Positions 24,118 to 34,482 of a stretch of 64,000 nt of DNA are shown in pieces (the stretch's first letter is position 1; each line of letters begins with the position of its first letter). The DNA comes from Euborellia annulipes (taxonomy: Eukaryota > Arthropoda > Insecta > Dermaptera > Anisolabididae), in the NCBI GenBank assembly GCA_023213315.1, contig JAKCPI010004294.1, positions 1-64,000 of the forward strand, read 5' to 3'. The position numbers and the translations under genes are program-made. The notes below the pieces were generated by a model, which did no database searches, was not told where the DNA came from, and saw only the letters and a list, made by a program, of their open reading frames with translations.

Positions 24118-24415
24118 ATATTGAATATTTGAGGTTCAGGAATTCTCTAATGAGCAACGCAGCTAGTTTTTTCTTTCAATTTTTATTATTAAATATAAAG
24201 TGCCAGGGCCAACGTTTCGGTCGCATATAGGACCATCATCAGGGCTAAAATACAACAGATAAAATCAAACATAGATCACAAATTCTTCTTAATTGCACAT
24301 TACATAATCTATTACAGTATTATTATATAAAACATTTACCCAAGCCATTGTCAATGTATTATTCATCATGGTCATATTGCTCATTAGAGAATTCCTGAAC
24401 CTCAAATAAATCATA
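24118..24415. mobile_element. fold-back element with CTGATGA...GAAAC motif
   Basis: ATTTGAGGTTCAGGAATTCT and TCTAATGAGCAA on the left pair with TTGCTCATTAGAGAATTCCT on the right. Between them (24206-24242, reverse strand) lies CTGATGA-T-GGTC-loop-GACC-GAAACGTTGG. Confidence 0.65.
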
Positions 24416-24419
24416 TCAG

Positions 24420-25260
24420 CTATACACCTCAACTAAATCTGATATTGAATATTTTTTACTCTATTATTTATTTATTTATTTAACATTTAACATTAGCATA
24501 GAATAATATAAAATAGAATATTTTTTCTAACCCAAAGTGAAGAAAACCAAATTAAACATAAATAAACAGGTATTCTATAATTATTATTAATTCCATTCAG
24601 ATATTGTTTGGCTTAACATTAAATAATTTATGATATAAATAAATATTATCGAGATAATAGATAAATGAGGTATTTCTTAAAAAGTTTATAAAAAAGTTTT
24701 TCTCTTGCCCTCGAATTAAAATACTTATCTTTTATTCTTCTTAATTTATTTCTCTATATATAAGTTATAATAAATAAAAAAAACTGAATTAAAAAGTTGG
24801 CCTTTTCAATCGAGAGTGGTTTTCTAAGGGCAGAAAAAGGTATGAGGGATCTGAGCCACTTGACAATGTTTTAAAGATTAAAGATAATTTAGGACTGCCA
24901 TTTGCTTTCTTCCAAAAGATTTTTTTTATTTTTTATTTTGAAAAGGTCATACAATTAGTAATTATTCATAAAATTGACATTTCTCTAATAACTTTGAGCG
25001 AAAAAACAAACTTTTTTTTACCCTTTTAAAACAAACAAAAAAAAAAAAAAAAAAATGATAAAAATCAATTATTTATTGTATAAAACTAATTAAGAGTTAG
25101 TGGCCTTTATTTATTTTGTTGAAAACTATTTTTTCATTTCATATAGGAAGTTATTTAATAAAATATTTATTTTGCTCTTATAAGTATTTTTCTTTAGATT
25201 TATTTTCTTTTTCCTTTGATACAACAATGAAACTTTTTAGGCATGTCAATTTAATATCTG
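24420..25260. other. AT-rich DNA without recognisable feature
   Basis: Nothing recognised. Confidence 0.5.
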
Positions 25261-25295
25261 CCCTCGGGCTTGGCGTAGTTGGTAGCGCGCCTAGC
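25261..25295 (+). mobile_element. SINE-A head fragment
   Basis: GCCCTCGGGCTTGGCGTAGT and GGTAGCGCGCCTAG match the 5' end and box A of SINE-A only. Confidence 0.65.
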
Positions 25296-26402
25296 AAAAA
25301 TTATTCTTTGTAAAGTACAGACAAATATAATTAGTATTCTTATTTTTTCAAATATCAATGTCTTTTTTTTCAATTAAAAGATATATTTATAACGAGAAGG
25401 AAAAAAAATTATTAATCTGTGTTAGGTCATAGTTCTCATGCTTCATGTTAAATTGAGTTCGTGACTTCTAATGGATATTTATAAAATAATTTAATGATTT
25501 TTCTCATTAACAAACAATGCTAATAATTTTTAAAAGGTTTAAACTTTATTGCATTTTAAGTTTATTTAACAATCTCAACCAGAATTACGTATATTATCTG
25601 TGAGAATGTATGTGTGTGAATATTTCTCTCTTTGATTGTTTCACTAACTATTTTAACTAAATTCACATAACAAACAAACTAAAAACAATTATTTTAGGCA
25701 ATCAAATTGAATAAATTAATTTTTTTTTCTTTGTTAAAATTGAACTCCTGGTATTTATAATATAAAAAATTTCTATAAGATAGTAAATAGTTATAGTATC
25801 ATAGGAAATGTTATTTTATTCTGAAACATTAGAAACAAAAATTAGAAAAATCAAAATATAAAACTTGACCTGTGTCTCTCCTATTATCGAATCCAACTAT
25901 TAGTCCTATATCATTTGATATCAAGTCAAATAAATTTTAATTTGTATGGCGTGATAACAGATCGCACAGCTCTTGGTTTTATAGTTATTAATATCGACAA
26001 TATCGATAACTATAACCTCTCTGTAAGAGGATGAGGAATTTTCTTTGTTATATTTACATTAGCAGCATCCATCATTGCCTATAAGATAATTACTAGGTAA
26101 TAAATAATGATTCCCCCATTCACATCAGAGCAATTAATGCATATGTATTGTCCTTTCTACCCTCACAATATTAATGAATGCTCGCTATTACAAATTCTTT
26201 ACATTTTTTTTCAAACATTCCAGAATTCCTTTCCTATAATTAACTTGGTAATCTGAGATCTTAATAATAATAAATATTTAGTTTAGCAAAGAAGGTATTT
26301 ATTTATTCTCTACTTCAAAGGAGCTTATAATTTAAAATTTTAGCTTGTCTAAAACATAAAAGTTCAATGATTCCGAAATATAAATTAAAAATTTATTTTC
26401 TT
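25296..26402. other. AT-rich DNA without recognisable feature
   Basis: Nothing recognised. Confidence 0.5.
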
Positions 26403-26411
26403 ACAAAATTT

Positions 26412-26675
26412 TTTTTTTTTTAAACACTCACCCTTTTTTTCACTTTCACACACACATACACACAGTTTTCTGGGCAACTCAGGCCATATAAGACTTATAA
26501 CGATACTATTATTTTTATAATACATATATATATATTTGGGGTACAGGCATTCTTATTAAAGCCATTTAGTATCCAAATGGCTTAAATAAAATCATCAGAC
26601 TGCCTGGGATCCGAACCCCCGACCCTTGGTATAGAAGGCAAGCACGCTACCAACTACACCAAGCTCGATGGCAGG
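26412..26675 (-). mobile_element. SINE-A, full-length, 9 bp TSD
   Basis: Reverse copy with oligo-T, CACACACATACACACAG, GGCAACTCAGGCC, the internal hairpin (AGCCATTTAG...CCAAATGGCT), ATCCGAACCCCCGACCC and the tRNA-like head ending CACCAAGCTCGATGG. ACAAAATTT lies at 26403-26411 and 26676-26684. Confidence 0.85.
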
Positions 26676-26684
26676 ACAAAATTT

Positions 26685-27230
26685 AGTCATTATTTTACTA
26701 ATGTCTAAATTTTACATAGGCACTTGAGATTATATTCTTATTTATAATAATAAAAATAAATTTTTTAAACTACCCTATATATTTCAACAATAGATCATTT
26801 CTGGAAGAAACAAGGCCTTCAATTCAATCCCCCGACTCTTCCACAAATTCTCAAACGCCCAAAAAAAAAAAAAAAAAAAAAAAATAATAATAATAATAAA
26901 AAATAATAATTCTCTCTCTTTACAAATTGGGGAAATCCCTAACATATATAGGCCTATATACAATATATAAGCCTATACAAAATTTATTGTGGGAAAATTA
27001 TAATTCGGTACATTTATTTTATAGCTGCCATACACCATATAAGGATTTTCTTATCGAATATAAAAATAAAAAAAAAATTGTAAAAATATTGTAATTATAC
27101 ACATTTAATATAAAAACTGAATTGCCTGCCATTGAAGCGAAACGTATAAATAAATAATTTTTAAGGTTGTTTGAAATATATTCTTCGTATAATTAATTTA
27201 ATAATTAAATTTGGTACACCTAAGTATAAT
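26685..27230. other. AT-rich DNA with A-run
   Basis: Contains an A-run with (AAT)n at about 26860-26900; no gene seen. Confidence 0.55.
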
Positions 27231-27242
27231 AAGACTCCTAAC

Positions 27243-27501
27243 GCCCCCGAGTTTGGCGTAGTAAGTAGCGTGCCTACCTCCTATACCAAACGTCGCGGGT
27301 TCGGACCCAGGCAGTCCGATGATTTTATTTAAGCCATTTGGATACCAGATGGCTTAAATAGAAATGCCTGACCCCACAATAGATATTTTCTCTACAACGG
27401 TTATCGTCAAAGTCTTATATGGCCTAAGTTGCCGAAAAGACTGTATGAATGTGTGTGTGAATGAGAAAAAAGTGTGAATGTTTAAAAAAAAAAAAAAAAA
27501 A
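27243..27501 (+). mobile_element. SINE-A, full-length, 12 bp TSD
   Basis: Head TTTGGCGTAGTAAGTAGCGTG, box-B-like GGGTTCGGACCC, internal hairpin, GTTGCCGAAAAGACTG and oligo-A. AAGACTCCTAAC is duplicated at 27231-27242 and 27502-27513. Confidence 0.92.
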
Positions 27502-27763
27502 AAGACTCCTAACCTTTTTCAAAGGTCTTGTTAATTTTATTTTTATTATTATTTATTTTTTATATTATTAAAAGTGCATCTATTTGTTCATTCATTTCAA
27601 CAAATAGTTGTTACCTTGAATTTACTGGCTATAATATTATTACGGATTGCTCTTAGGGGCCGTGAACGCTATAAACAAAAATTTTTTGCCTCAGTTAATA
27701 ATTTTTATTTAATTAAGTTATCTTTGTGTTCAAAGCAAGTTTTTGCGGTTAAACGTGTTTGTG

Positions 27764-28016
27764 GCCCTCGGGGCATGGCGTAGAGGTTAGCGTGCTAACC
27801 TCATATACCAAACGTCGCGGGTTCGGACCCCAGGCAGTCCGATGATTTTATTTAAGCCAATTGGATACCAAATGGCTTAAATAAGAATGCCTGGACCCCA
27901 TATATGTATATTTATTAATAACGGATATCGTAAAAAGTCTTATATGGCCTCAGTTGCCGAAAAGACTGTATGAATGTGTGTGTGAGTGTGAGTGTGAATG
28001 AGAAAAAAGTGTGAAT

Positions 28017-28045
<29 letters not shown>
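27764..28045 (+). mobile_element. SINE-A, full-length, nested in the LINE 5' UTR
   Basis: Starts GCCCTCGGGGCATGGCGTAG and ends in an A-run. AAACGTGTTTGTG is duplicated at 27751-27763 and 28046-28058. The perfect 13 bp duplication and well-kept boxes (GTAGAGGTTAGCGTGC, GGTTCGGACCCC) suggest a young insertion, later than the LINE. Confidence 0.95.
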
Positions 28046-28049
<4 letters not shown>

Positions 28050-28136
28050 GTGTTTGTGTTTGGTATTTATCCTGTTTTTCAAAAAAAAAAGTTCAATTTT
28101 ATTCCTTATTTCTACCCCCTGGGTTAAAATTAGCCC

Positions 28137-29669
28137 ATGGGGGACCAAGACATTAATCTCCCTGGAGATGGGGGCGGGGAGTCGGACGTTTCTTTCGCCA
28201 TTGTATCCGCCCTTAGTGTAGTGAATAATCCCGCGTTGGACCAAGTTTCTTCAAATAAAAGAAAACATGAAGATGCTGAGGAAGATCATTTACCTACTAA
28301 ACTGACGCAAGGCCAAGACAAGGAAATACAGAGAGAAGAAGCAATTTTGTCCAAGGAAACAGACTCTTCGTTATCTGCAGATAGTACACAAAATCTTGCC
28401 GGTGAGAGTAAAAACAATATGAAAATAAAATATCATTTATCATGCATAAATAATGTATATGAGCAAACCGATTTGGGCCCTTATTACCTGTATGTGGGAA
28501 ATATGGAGATATCGAGCAAAAGAATACATCCAATGTTTATTGCCAAACAGATTAGGTTAAATAGTCTAGAGCTATATAAAGCTATTTTAGAAATAAAAGT
28601 AATAGACAGGTACACAGTAAAAATAGAAATAAATAATTATATTAGTGCAAATAAAATAAAAAATATGACAGCATGGAAAGAAAATAGCTTAGTTTGCTAT
28701 ATTCCGCATTTTATGTTGGTCAGACAAGGTCTCATAAGAGACGTGGATTATTCGTTAACGGAGGAAGAAATAATAGAATACGCTAGATCATATCAGCCGA
28801 TTATTAAAGCACGGCGAATATTTAAAAAAGTGGGAGATAACAGGGTCCCCACTCCACTGGTCATACTTACGTTCAGGGGTCAGCAAATTCCTAAAGAGGT
28901 TAAGATTCTTGAAGTAAATTGCAAGGTAGATGTCTTCATACAAAAAGTCGCTCAATGCCAATTTTGCTACAATTTCGGTCATTTTCAAGCAACGTGTTCT
29001 TATAAAACCCACTCTTCTCATCCCCGTTGTCCTCGATGTGGGGACAATCATAAAATTATTGAGTGCCAGGCTCCGGACCCGACCTGCATAAACTGTAAGG
29101 GTAACCATTGTGCTACTGACGAGAATTGTCCTACATTTAAAATTCAAAAAGAAATTAAAAGACTAGTTTCAGAATACTTTATTTCCATCAAAGAGGCCCA
29201 TTTAATATTAAGTAATAATAATACTTATTCAAAAAAGACGTCAAATAATTCACAGATTCTTCTTAATTCTCTCCCTATTCCCCAAAATAATCCCATTGAC
29301 GGTGCTCCTTCATATTCCCAAATATCCAGGGGACAAAACGAAAAAACAAACGCCTCAAATAGAAAACACAAAATAATAACGGTCCATTCTTCATCAGCTC
29401 CAAGAACAATAGAATCCCCTCATTTTGAAACAATACAAAATATCAGCAATAATATTAACCCAAGTTCGCCAATACTATCACACTCAAACTATACAAGGCA
29501 TATAAATAACCCAGAGAGATTTAATACCATTTTGGAAAACATTGTACACAAAATCATTACTTTAGACATCCCTATAGATTCATTTAACCTTCCTCTGGAA
29601 GATTCTGAGTATTTCATTAAAGAACTAAGAAATAATACATACGCGAATGAGGCTATGGAAGCAATTTAA
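28137..29669 (+). CDS. LINE ORF1: gag-like nucleic-acid-binding protein
   Basis: 510 aa protein, the RNA-binding partner expected to package LINE RNA. About residues 274-287 form the zinc knuckle CX2CX4HX4C (CQFCYNFGHFQATC). Near 300 comes CPRCGDNHKIIEC and near 318 CINCKGNHCATDENCP, so three consecutive Cys/His knuckles as in ORF1 of I, R1 and Jockey LINEs. The N-terminal 90 residues are acidic and low complexity. Residues of about 95-260 are the region where related proteins have RNA-recognition-like folds (not proven here). The C-terminal third is Asn/Ser-rich. The chosen ATG lies in CCCATGG, a favourable initiation context. The frame is fully open. Confidence 0.9.
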   Translation: MGDQDINLPGDGGGESDVSFAIVSALSVVNNPALDQVSSNKRKHEDAEEDHLPTKLTQGQDKEIQREEAILSKETDSSLSADSTQNLAGESKNNMKIKYHLSCINNVYEQTDLGPYYLYVGNMEISSKRIHPMFIAKQIRLNSLELYKAILEIKVIDRYTVKIEINNYISANKIKNMTAWKENSLVCYIPHFMLVRQGLIRDVDYSLTEEEIIEYARSYQPIIKARRIFKKVGDNRVPTPLVILTFRGQQIPKEVKILEVNCKVDVFIQKVAQCQFCYNFGHFQATCSYKTHSSHPRCPRCGDNHKIIECQAPDPTCINCKGNHCATDENCPTFKIQKEIKRLVSEYFISIKEAHLILSNNNTYSKKTSNNSQILLNSLPIPQNNPIDGAPSYSQISRGQNEKTNASNRKHKIITVHSSSAPRTIESPHFETIQNISNNINPSSPILSHSNYTRHINNPERFNTILENIVHKIITLDIPIDSFNLPLEDSEYFIKELRNNTYANEAMEAI

Positions 29670-29753
29670 CAATATGTTTACGAATGACGTTTTTATTATC
29701 TAAGTACAAAATTGTTTGAAGGTTTACATAATTTTCAAATTCAAGCTATTCGT

Positions 29754-29823
<70 letters not shown>

Positions 29824-30514
29824 TTTAAATCTATTGGACATACAACCATTTTCTAAAATCAGTCTATTTTCTATGATTATTATTTTATTTTATTTATTTA
29901 TTTAGTTATTTTCTCTAATTTACATTTTCAACTACTTTTTAAAATCAATCCATTGGTTACGCATATTTTTTTTATAAAGTATTACATCTACAACTGCATT
30001 TTAAAATCTTTATATAGGCTATGCATATTTTTTCTAATCTATTCGTTATACAATTACTTTTTAAATCCAATTTATTTGATCCGCATATTTTTTCGAACTA
30101 TTTACTGTTTATATTGTTTTTTAAGGGCTTTTGAAAATCATGTTATTTGCTATGCATATTTTTTCCAAACTGCTTTTTAATAATCATTTTATTTTTTAGG
30201 CATATTTTATTTAATCTTTGAGATATACAGCTACTTTTTAAATTAAATTTACATACTATTCATAATTCTTCTAACCTACTAGATGTTGAAGTTTTTTTTT
30301 TTTTTTTTTTTTTTTTCTCTAAACTAGTAAATTTACAATTATTTTTTAAACTCAAATTATTTGGTATTCATATTTTTTCTAAGCTGTTAAATATACAATT
30401 ACTTGATAAGCGTTTATTTTTCAAAATATTATATATACAAGGATTTTTTAAATTTATTATTTAAGGGCTTCCTAAGTTTAGGTATTTAATAGACATAATT
30501 GCTTAATAGTTACA
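29670..30514 (+). repeat. LINE inter-ORF spacer of degenerate short repeats
   Basis: 845 bp between the ORF1 stop and the ORF2 ATG. It holds a (TA)n tract at about 29757-29806, T-runs (about 29807-29826 and 30294-30316) and recurring GCATATTTTTTCTAA-like blocks. These blocks start at about 29960, 30023, 30083, 30153, 30200, 30260 and 30369, alternating with CAATTACTTTTTAAA-like blocks. No coding potential seen. Short or overlapping ORF junctions are usual in this LINE group. Confidence 0.75.
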
Positions 30515-33500
30515 ATGGATTCGAACTCTACTGAGAGTTATTTTGTGATCACTCAATGGAACTCAAGATCCATTAACGCTAACAAAGGAAGCTTTGAAAA
30601 ATTCATTATAGAATCCAATACTAAAATAGCTGCTATAGCAGAATCATGGTTAAAACCGGGCACTAACTTTAGAATCAATAAATTTGAAACAATAAGAAAA
30701 GACAGACAAGACGGAAAAGGGGGCTCAATGATTCTCATTCATCAGGATTTGGAGTTTACCATTCTCGACTTTCCATCCATAAATGAGGATGTTCAAATTT
30801 GCGGGGTAAGAACAAAAATACCAAATTACTTAGAAATCTCAATCGCAGCGGTATATTGCAAACCAGGGTACTTTCTCTCAAATAACGAATGGTTGAGACT
30901 CACTCAGGGAATTCCATTGCCTATGTTCCTTTTGGGTGATTTTAACGCCCACTCAACCAGTTGGGGTAATAGATTCTTAGACAGACAGGGCGAAAGCTTG
31001 GAATATCTAATGGAGCAACTAGAATTAATCCCCCTCAACGACGGTTCAGCCACTCGACTAAATTTCAGATCGGACACTCCCTCTATAGTGGATGTCTCAT
31101 TTTGCTCAACTTCCCTATTTTACAGCTTCACATGGGAAATATTCGACGACTCTCTAGGATCTGACCACTTCCCCATATTGATTAAAAAACCGTTTACTGC
31201 CCCGGTCCAAATTGACTCCTTTATTCCAAGACTTAAGATTAAAGAGGCAAATTGGAGCTTATATCAATCCACAATCCTAAACGAATTCAATAGCCGTCCA
31301 TTAATGTTATCTACAGAATTAAAATATGAATACGTAATATATCTCATAAACAAAGGAATAGAGCTGGCAATCCCAAAAACTAAATATTCCACATATTTCC
31401 GACATCCTCCTGTTTGTTGGTGGAATAAGGAGTGTGAAAAAGTTACAAAAAATAGAAAAATAGCCCATTCCTTATACAAAGCAGATCCCAATTTTAACAA
31501 CTACTTGAATCTTAAAAAGTCTCAAGCAATAGCCAAAAGTACAATTAAAGCTGCCAAGAGAGAAACATGGAACACATTTTGCGCCTCCATCAACCCACGA
31601 ACAAACTCTAAAGACATCTGGAACAAAGTTAGTAAATTTAAAAACACAAAGAGAAATTCATTAAAGCCCCTCTCAAAGGAGATAGCTGACGAGTTTTTAG
31701 ACAGATTAGCTCCTCCAACAGTTCTTCAGGACACACAAAATACAAATACAGACTTTGAGACTCAAACAGCAGGCTACGATATCTTAGACTACCCTTTTTC
31801 CTACAATGAATTAGAAAGGGTGGTAAAAAGGACGACCAATTTCACATCAGCCCCCGGAATTGATAATATTATGTACATTTTAATAAAGTTTCTTCCAGTA
31901 TCTGTTTTATTTTTTATTTTGGAAATATTTAACGAAATAAGATATACACACTACATTCCACCCTCTTGGAAGAAACAGGTAATCATTCCTATTTTAAAAC
32001 CAAATAAACCGCGCACTAGTGCTATGTCATATCGTCCGATAGCGTTATCATGTTGCATGTTGAAGATTTTTGAAAAGCTGATTAAATATAGACTTGAAAA
32101 TTTTCTGGAAATTAACTTTAAGTTTTCTCAATATTCCTTTGGGTTCAGGTCCCAATATTCCGCAGTAGATAATTTATCCATATTATATTCTAACATTCTA
32201 GAGTCTTTTGCAAATAAAGAATATACGATGGCCACTTTCATTGACGTTGAAGGCGCCTACGATAATGTAGACCTGCACATCCTTCGCAAAAAACTTGCAA
32301 GTCTAGGAATAGGAATATCAACATCAAACCTTATATTCAAGTTATTATATGATAGGGAAATTTGTCTAAACACAAAAACTGAGGTAATAGGTAGAAACGT
32401 ATCCAGAGGGATCCCTCAAGGATCGTCCTTAAGCCCAACCCTGTTTCTATGCTATACGCACGACCTGGAACGAGGATTAAATTCCAACGCTAAGACTCTT
32501 CAATACGCAGATGACTTAGTCATCTATCATTCAGATAAAAATCTGGAAAATTGCCGCTCTACCCTAGATTATTCTATTTATAATCTGAATACTTACCTTC
32601 ACAGTAACAGTTTAACTATTTCCCCTTCAAAGTCTTCAGTATGCATCTTCACAAAAAGAAGAGTGCCATCAGTCGAAAATATTAGATTAGGAGGAGTCCA
32701 AATTCCAGTTATCGCTAGAGTAAAGTATTTAGGATTAATATTAGATAGCAAACTAACTTGGAAGGCTCATATTCAATATTTAATAGAAAAATGCTCTTCA
32801 TCCCTCAATCTACTGAGAATGCTCGCAAACTATTCCTGGGGAGCTCATCCCACTTCTCTCCTTAAAGTGTACCAGGCCCTTATCCGCTCAAGAATTGAAT
32901 ATGGCAATTTCCTGTATAGTTCAGCTTGTAAAACTTCACTAAGAAAGATAGAAACCGTACAATTTAAAGCTCTCCGAATATCATTAGGATATATGCAAAG
33001 TTCACCCACCAATGCAATAAGTGTAGAGGCCAATGATCCTCCCTTATCATTAAGAAGCAGCTTCGCAGCAAAAAAGTTTATTTTAAAAAGGCAGGCCAAA
33101 TACTGTCATCCCACAATAGAAGCAATTAATTCTCTAGAAAATAAATACTTCTCCTCTGGGTATTGGAACAATTCACACATTCCGCCAATAGTTCTGGCAT
33201 CGATCAAAACAAAAGCTCTCGATATCTCCATTAGAAAAAGCACATACCAAACATACTTTCAAATAGACCTCCGGCTGGTAAATTTTCAACCAAAAATTTA
33301 TCTGAAGCAATACCAACACCCTGTAATTCCATACGACTGCAACATATATACAGATGGATCGAAAACAGCGTCAAACGTGGGATGTGCCTACTTTGTAGAA
33401 CAGACCTCTTCAACAAAAATGATAAAACTACCAAAACCATTCTCCATCTTCAGTGCAGAGTTAGTAGCCATTCGAGAAGCCGTGAAATACGCTCAGGATT

Positions 33501-34201
33501 CCCATTTCACTGCAATAAATATTATCTCAGACTCACAGTCGGCACTACAATCACTTCAATCTACAAATTACAATAAAGATCCCGGGCCCATACAAATTCA
33601 AATTCTGACCCTCCTACATCAATGCAGTCTAAAGAACAAAACCATCGCATTAAGCTGGATCAGAGCACATAATAATTGCCCCGGAAATGAAATAGCGGAC
33701 AGACTTGCAAAAAGAGCCACCATCCAAGGAATCGAGTACAGCGAACCCATACCCTGGCGAGACACGATACCTCTCATAAAAACGCAAATGATGGAAGAAT
33801 GGTCCAATTCGTGGAAGTATTCAAGTCTCACAAGAGGCTCTTGGTTGGCGAAAATAAAATCTACGCCTGGACCTCCATGGTTTGCTAAATTTCCGACACT
33901 CTCAAGAAAAGAAATAATGATAATAAACCGGCTCCGAATCAACCATACCAGATGCCCTGCTCATTTACACAGACTACATCTCATACCCTCCCCCATCTGC
34001 CACTGCTCTCTCGGTGTTATAGCCACGCCAGAACATGTCATCTTTTACTGCCCTAATTTTAGCAACCAAAGAAAACAATTGGAAGAAATACAGCCAAGAT
34101 TCCGGGACCCCACTAAATGGATACAACTCTTAAAGAATCCCTCACTACAAACAATAGACGCCCTCACGACATTCCTCCACACATCAAGAATAGCCATTTA
34201 A
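30515..34201 (+). CDS. LINE ORF2: endonuclease, reverse transcriptase, RNase H polyprotein
   Basis: 1228 aa. An APE-type endonuclease occupies about residues 1-225: an N-terminal TQWNSRSI, the catalytic-type GDFNAHSTSWG with D near 142, and a terminal SDHFPIL near 216. The reverse transcriptase spans about 440-760: SYRPIALSCCMLKIFEKLI, FIDVEGAYDNVD (first Asp about 576), GIPQGSSLSPTLF and YADD at about 664-667. RNase H spans about 940-1070: YTDGSK (Asp about 947), a Glu in FSAELVAIREA, SDSQSAL (Asp about 1006) and an Asp in EIADRLAKRA near 1061, so all four expected acidic residues are present. The C-terminus carries a C-X-C...EH...C cluster (ICHCSLG, EHVIFYCP). It is expected to nick target DNA and prime reverse transcription there. 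All motifs are intact, so activity is plausible. Confidence 0.95.
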   Translation: MDSNSTESYFVITQWNSRSINANKGSFEKFIIESNTKIAAIAESWLKPGTNFRINKFETIRKDRQDGKGGSMILIHQDLEFTILDFPSINEDVQICGVRTKIPNYLEISIAAVYCKPGYFLSNNEWLRLTQGIPLPMFLLGDFNAHSTSWGNRFLDRQGESLEYLMEQLELIPLNDGSATRLNFRSDTPSIVDVSFCSTSLFYSFTWEIFDDSLGSDHFPILIKKPFTAPVQIDSFIPRLKIKEANWSLYQSTILNEFNSRPLMLSTELKYEYVIYLINKGIELAIPKTKYSTYFRHPPVCWWNKECEKVTKNRKIAHSLYKADPNFNNYLNLKKSQAIAKSTIKAAKRETWNTFCASINPRTNSKDIWNKVSKFKNTKRNSLKPLSKEIADEFLDRLAPPTVLQDTQNTNTDFETQTAGYDILDYPFSYNELERVVKRTTNFTSAPGIDNIMYILIKFLPVSVLFFILEIFNEIRYTHYIPPSWKKQVIIPILKPNKPRTSAMSYRPIALSCCMLKIFEKLIKYRLENFLEINFKFSQYSFGFRSQYSAVDNLSILYSNILESFANKEYTMATFIDVEGAYDNVDLHILRKKLASLGIGISTSNLIFKLLYDREICLNTKTEVIGRNVSRGIPQGSSLSPTLFLCYTHDLERGLNSNAKTLQYADDLVIYHSDKNLENCRSTLDYSIYNLNTYLHSNSLTISPSKSSVCIFTKRRVPSVENIRLGGVQIPVIARVKYLGLILDSKLTWKAHIQYLIEKCSSSLNLLRMLANYSWGAHPTSLLKVYQALIRSRIEYGNFLYSSACKTSLRKIETVQFKALRISLGYMQSSPTNAISVEANDPPLSLRSSFAAKKFILKRQAKYCHPTIEAINSLENKYFSSGYWNNSHIPPIVLASIKTKALDISIRKSTYQTYFQIDLRLVNFQPKIYLKQYQHPVIPYDCNIYTDGSKTASNVGCAYFVEQTSSTKMIKLPKPFSIFSAELVAIREAVKYAQDSHFTAINIISDSQSALQSLQSTNYNKDPGPIQIQILTLLHQCSLKNKTIALSWIRAHNNCPGNEIADRLAKRATIQGIEYSEPIPWRDTIPLIKTQMMEEWSNSWKYSSLTRGSWLAKIKSTPGPPWFAKFPTLSRKEIMIINRLRINHTRCPAHLHRLHLIPSPICHCSLGVIATPEHVIFYCPNFSNQRKQLEEIQPRFRDPTKWIQLLKNPSLQTIDALTTFLHTSRIAI

Positions 34202-34445
34202 TAAAGAACCAATCAGCATTTTGTATTTTATAATGTTATTGTATACGATTTTATTTTGTATCAGTTTTTGTTGGTATCATTTTCTTTTTGTGAAACGTTT
34301 ATTACTGTCGGTTTTGTTTGTAGTATGTAATTTCTATTGTATTATTTTTTGCTGATCTATATTTTATATTATTATTTATTTTTGATGTATATAATTTGTA
34401 AAATGTTGTTTTTGGCATGGCTTTAGGTCGAAAGCCAAATAAATG

Positions 34446-34471
<26 letters not shown>
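34202..34471 (+). other. LINE 3' UTR and poly-A tail
   Basis: T/G-rich segment ending GGTCGAAAGCCAAATAAATG and an A-run into the target duplication. CTTTAGGTCGAAAGCCAAA could form a small stem (CTTTnGG / CCnAAG-like). No sequence shared with the SINE-A tail was seen, so this LINE is not an obvious mobiliser of SINE-A. Confidence 0.75.
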
Positions 34472-34476
<5 letters not shown>

Positions 34477-34482
34477 TATTAC

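Larger units (their letters stand above)
27644..34471 (+). mobile_element. full-length LINE (I/Jockey superfamily, RNase H bearing)
   Basis: Bounded by the 11 bp direct repeat AATATTATTAC at 27633-27643 and 34472-34482, with an oligo-A tail at about 34446-34473. It contains a 5' UTR (interrupted by a SINE), ORF1 with zinc knuckles, an inter-ORF region, ORF2 with endonuclease, reverse transcriptase and RNase H, and a 3' UTR of about 250 bp. Both ORFs are uninterrupted. Without the nested SINE it is about 6.5 kb. An endonuclease plus RNase H in ORF2 excludes the Jockey clade proper and fits the I, R1, LOA group. The exact clade needs a tree. Confidence 0.9.

Noticed and set aside
27774..27840. 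tRNA-like box A and box B at SINE-A heads as tRNA genes
   Set aside because: No cloverleaf closes, and each is followed by the SINE body and A-tail with target duplications.
28788..33942. Minus-strand open frames within the LINE
   Set aside because: They are antisense shadows of ORF1 and ORF2, which have clear domain motifs.
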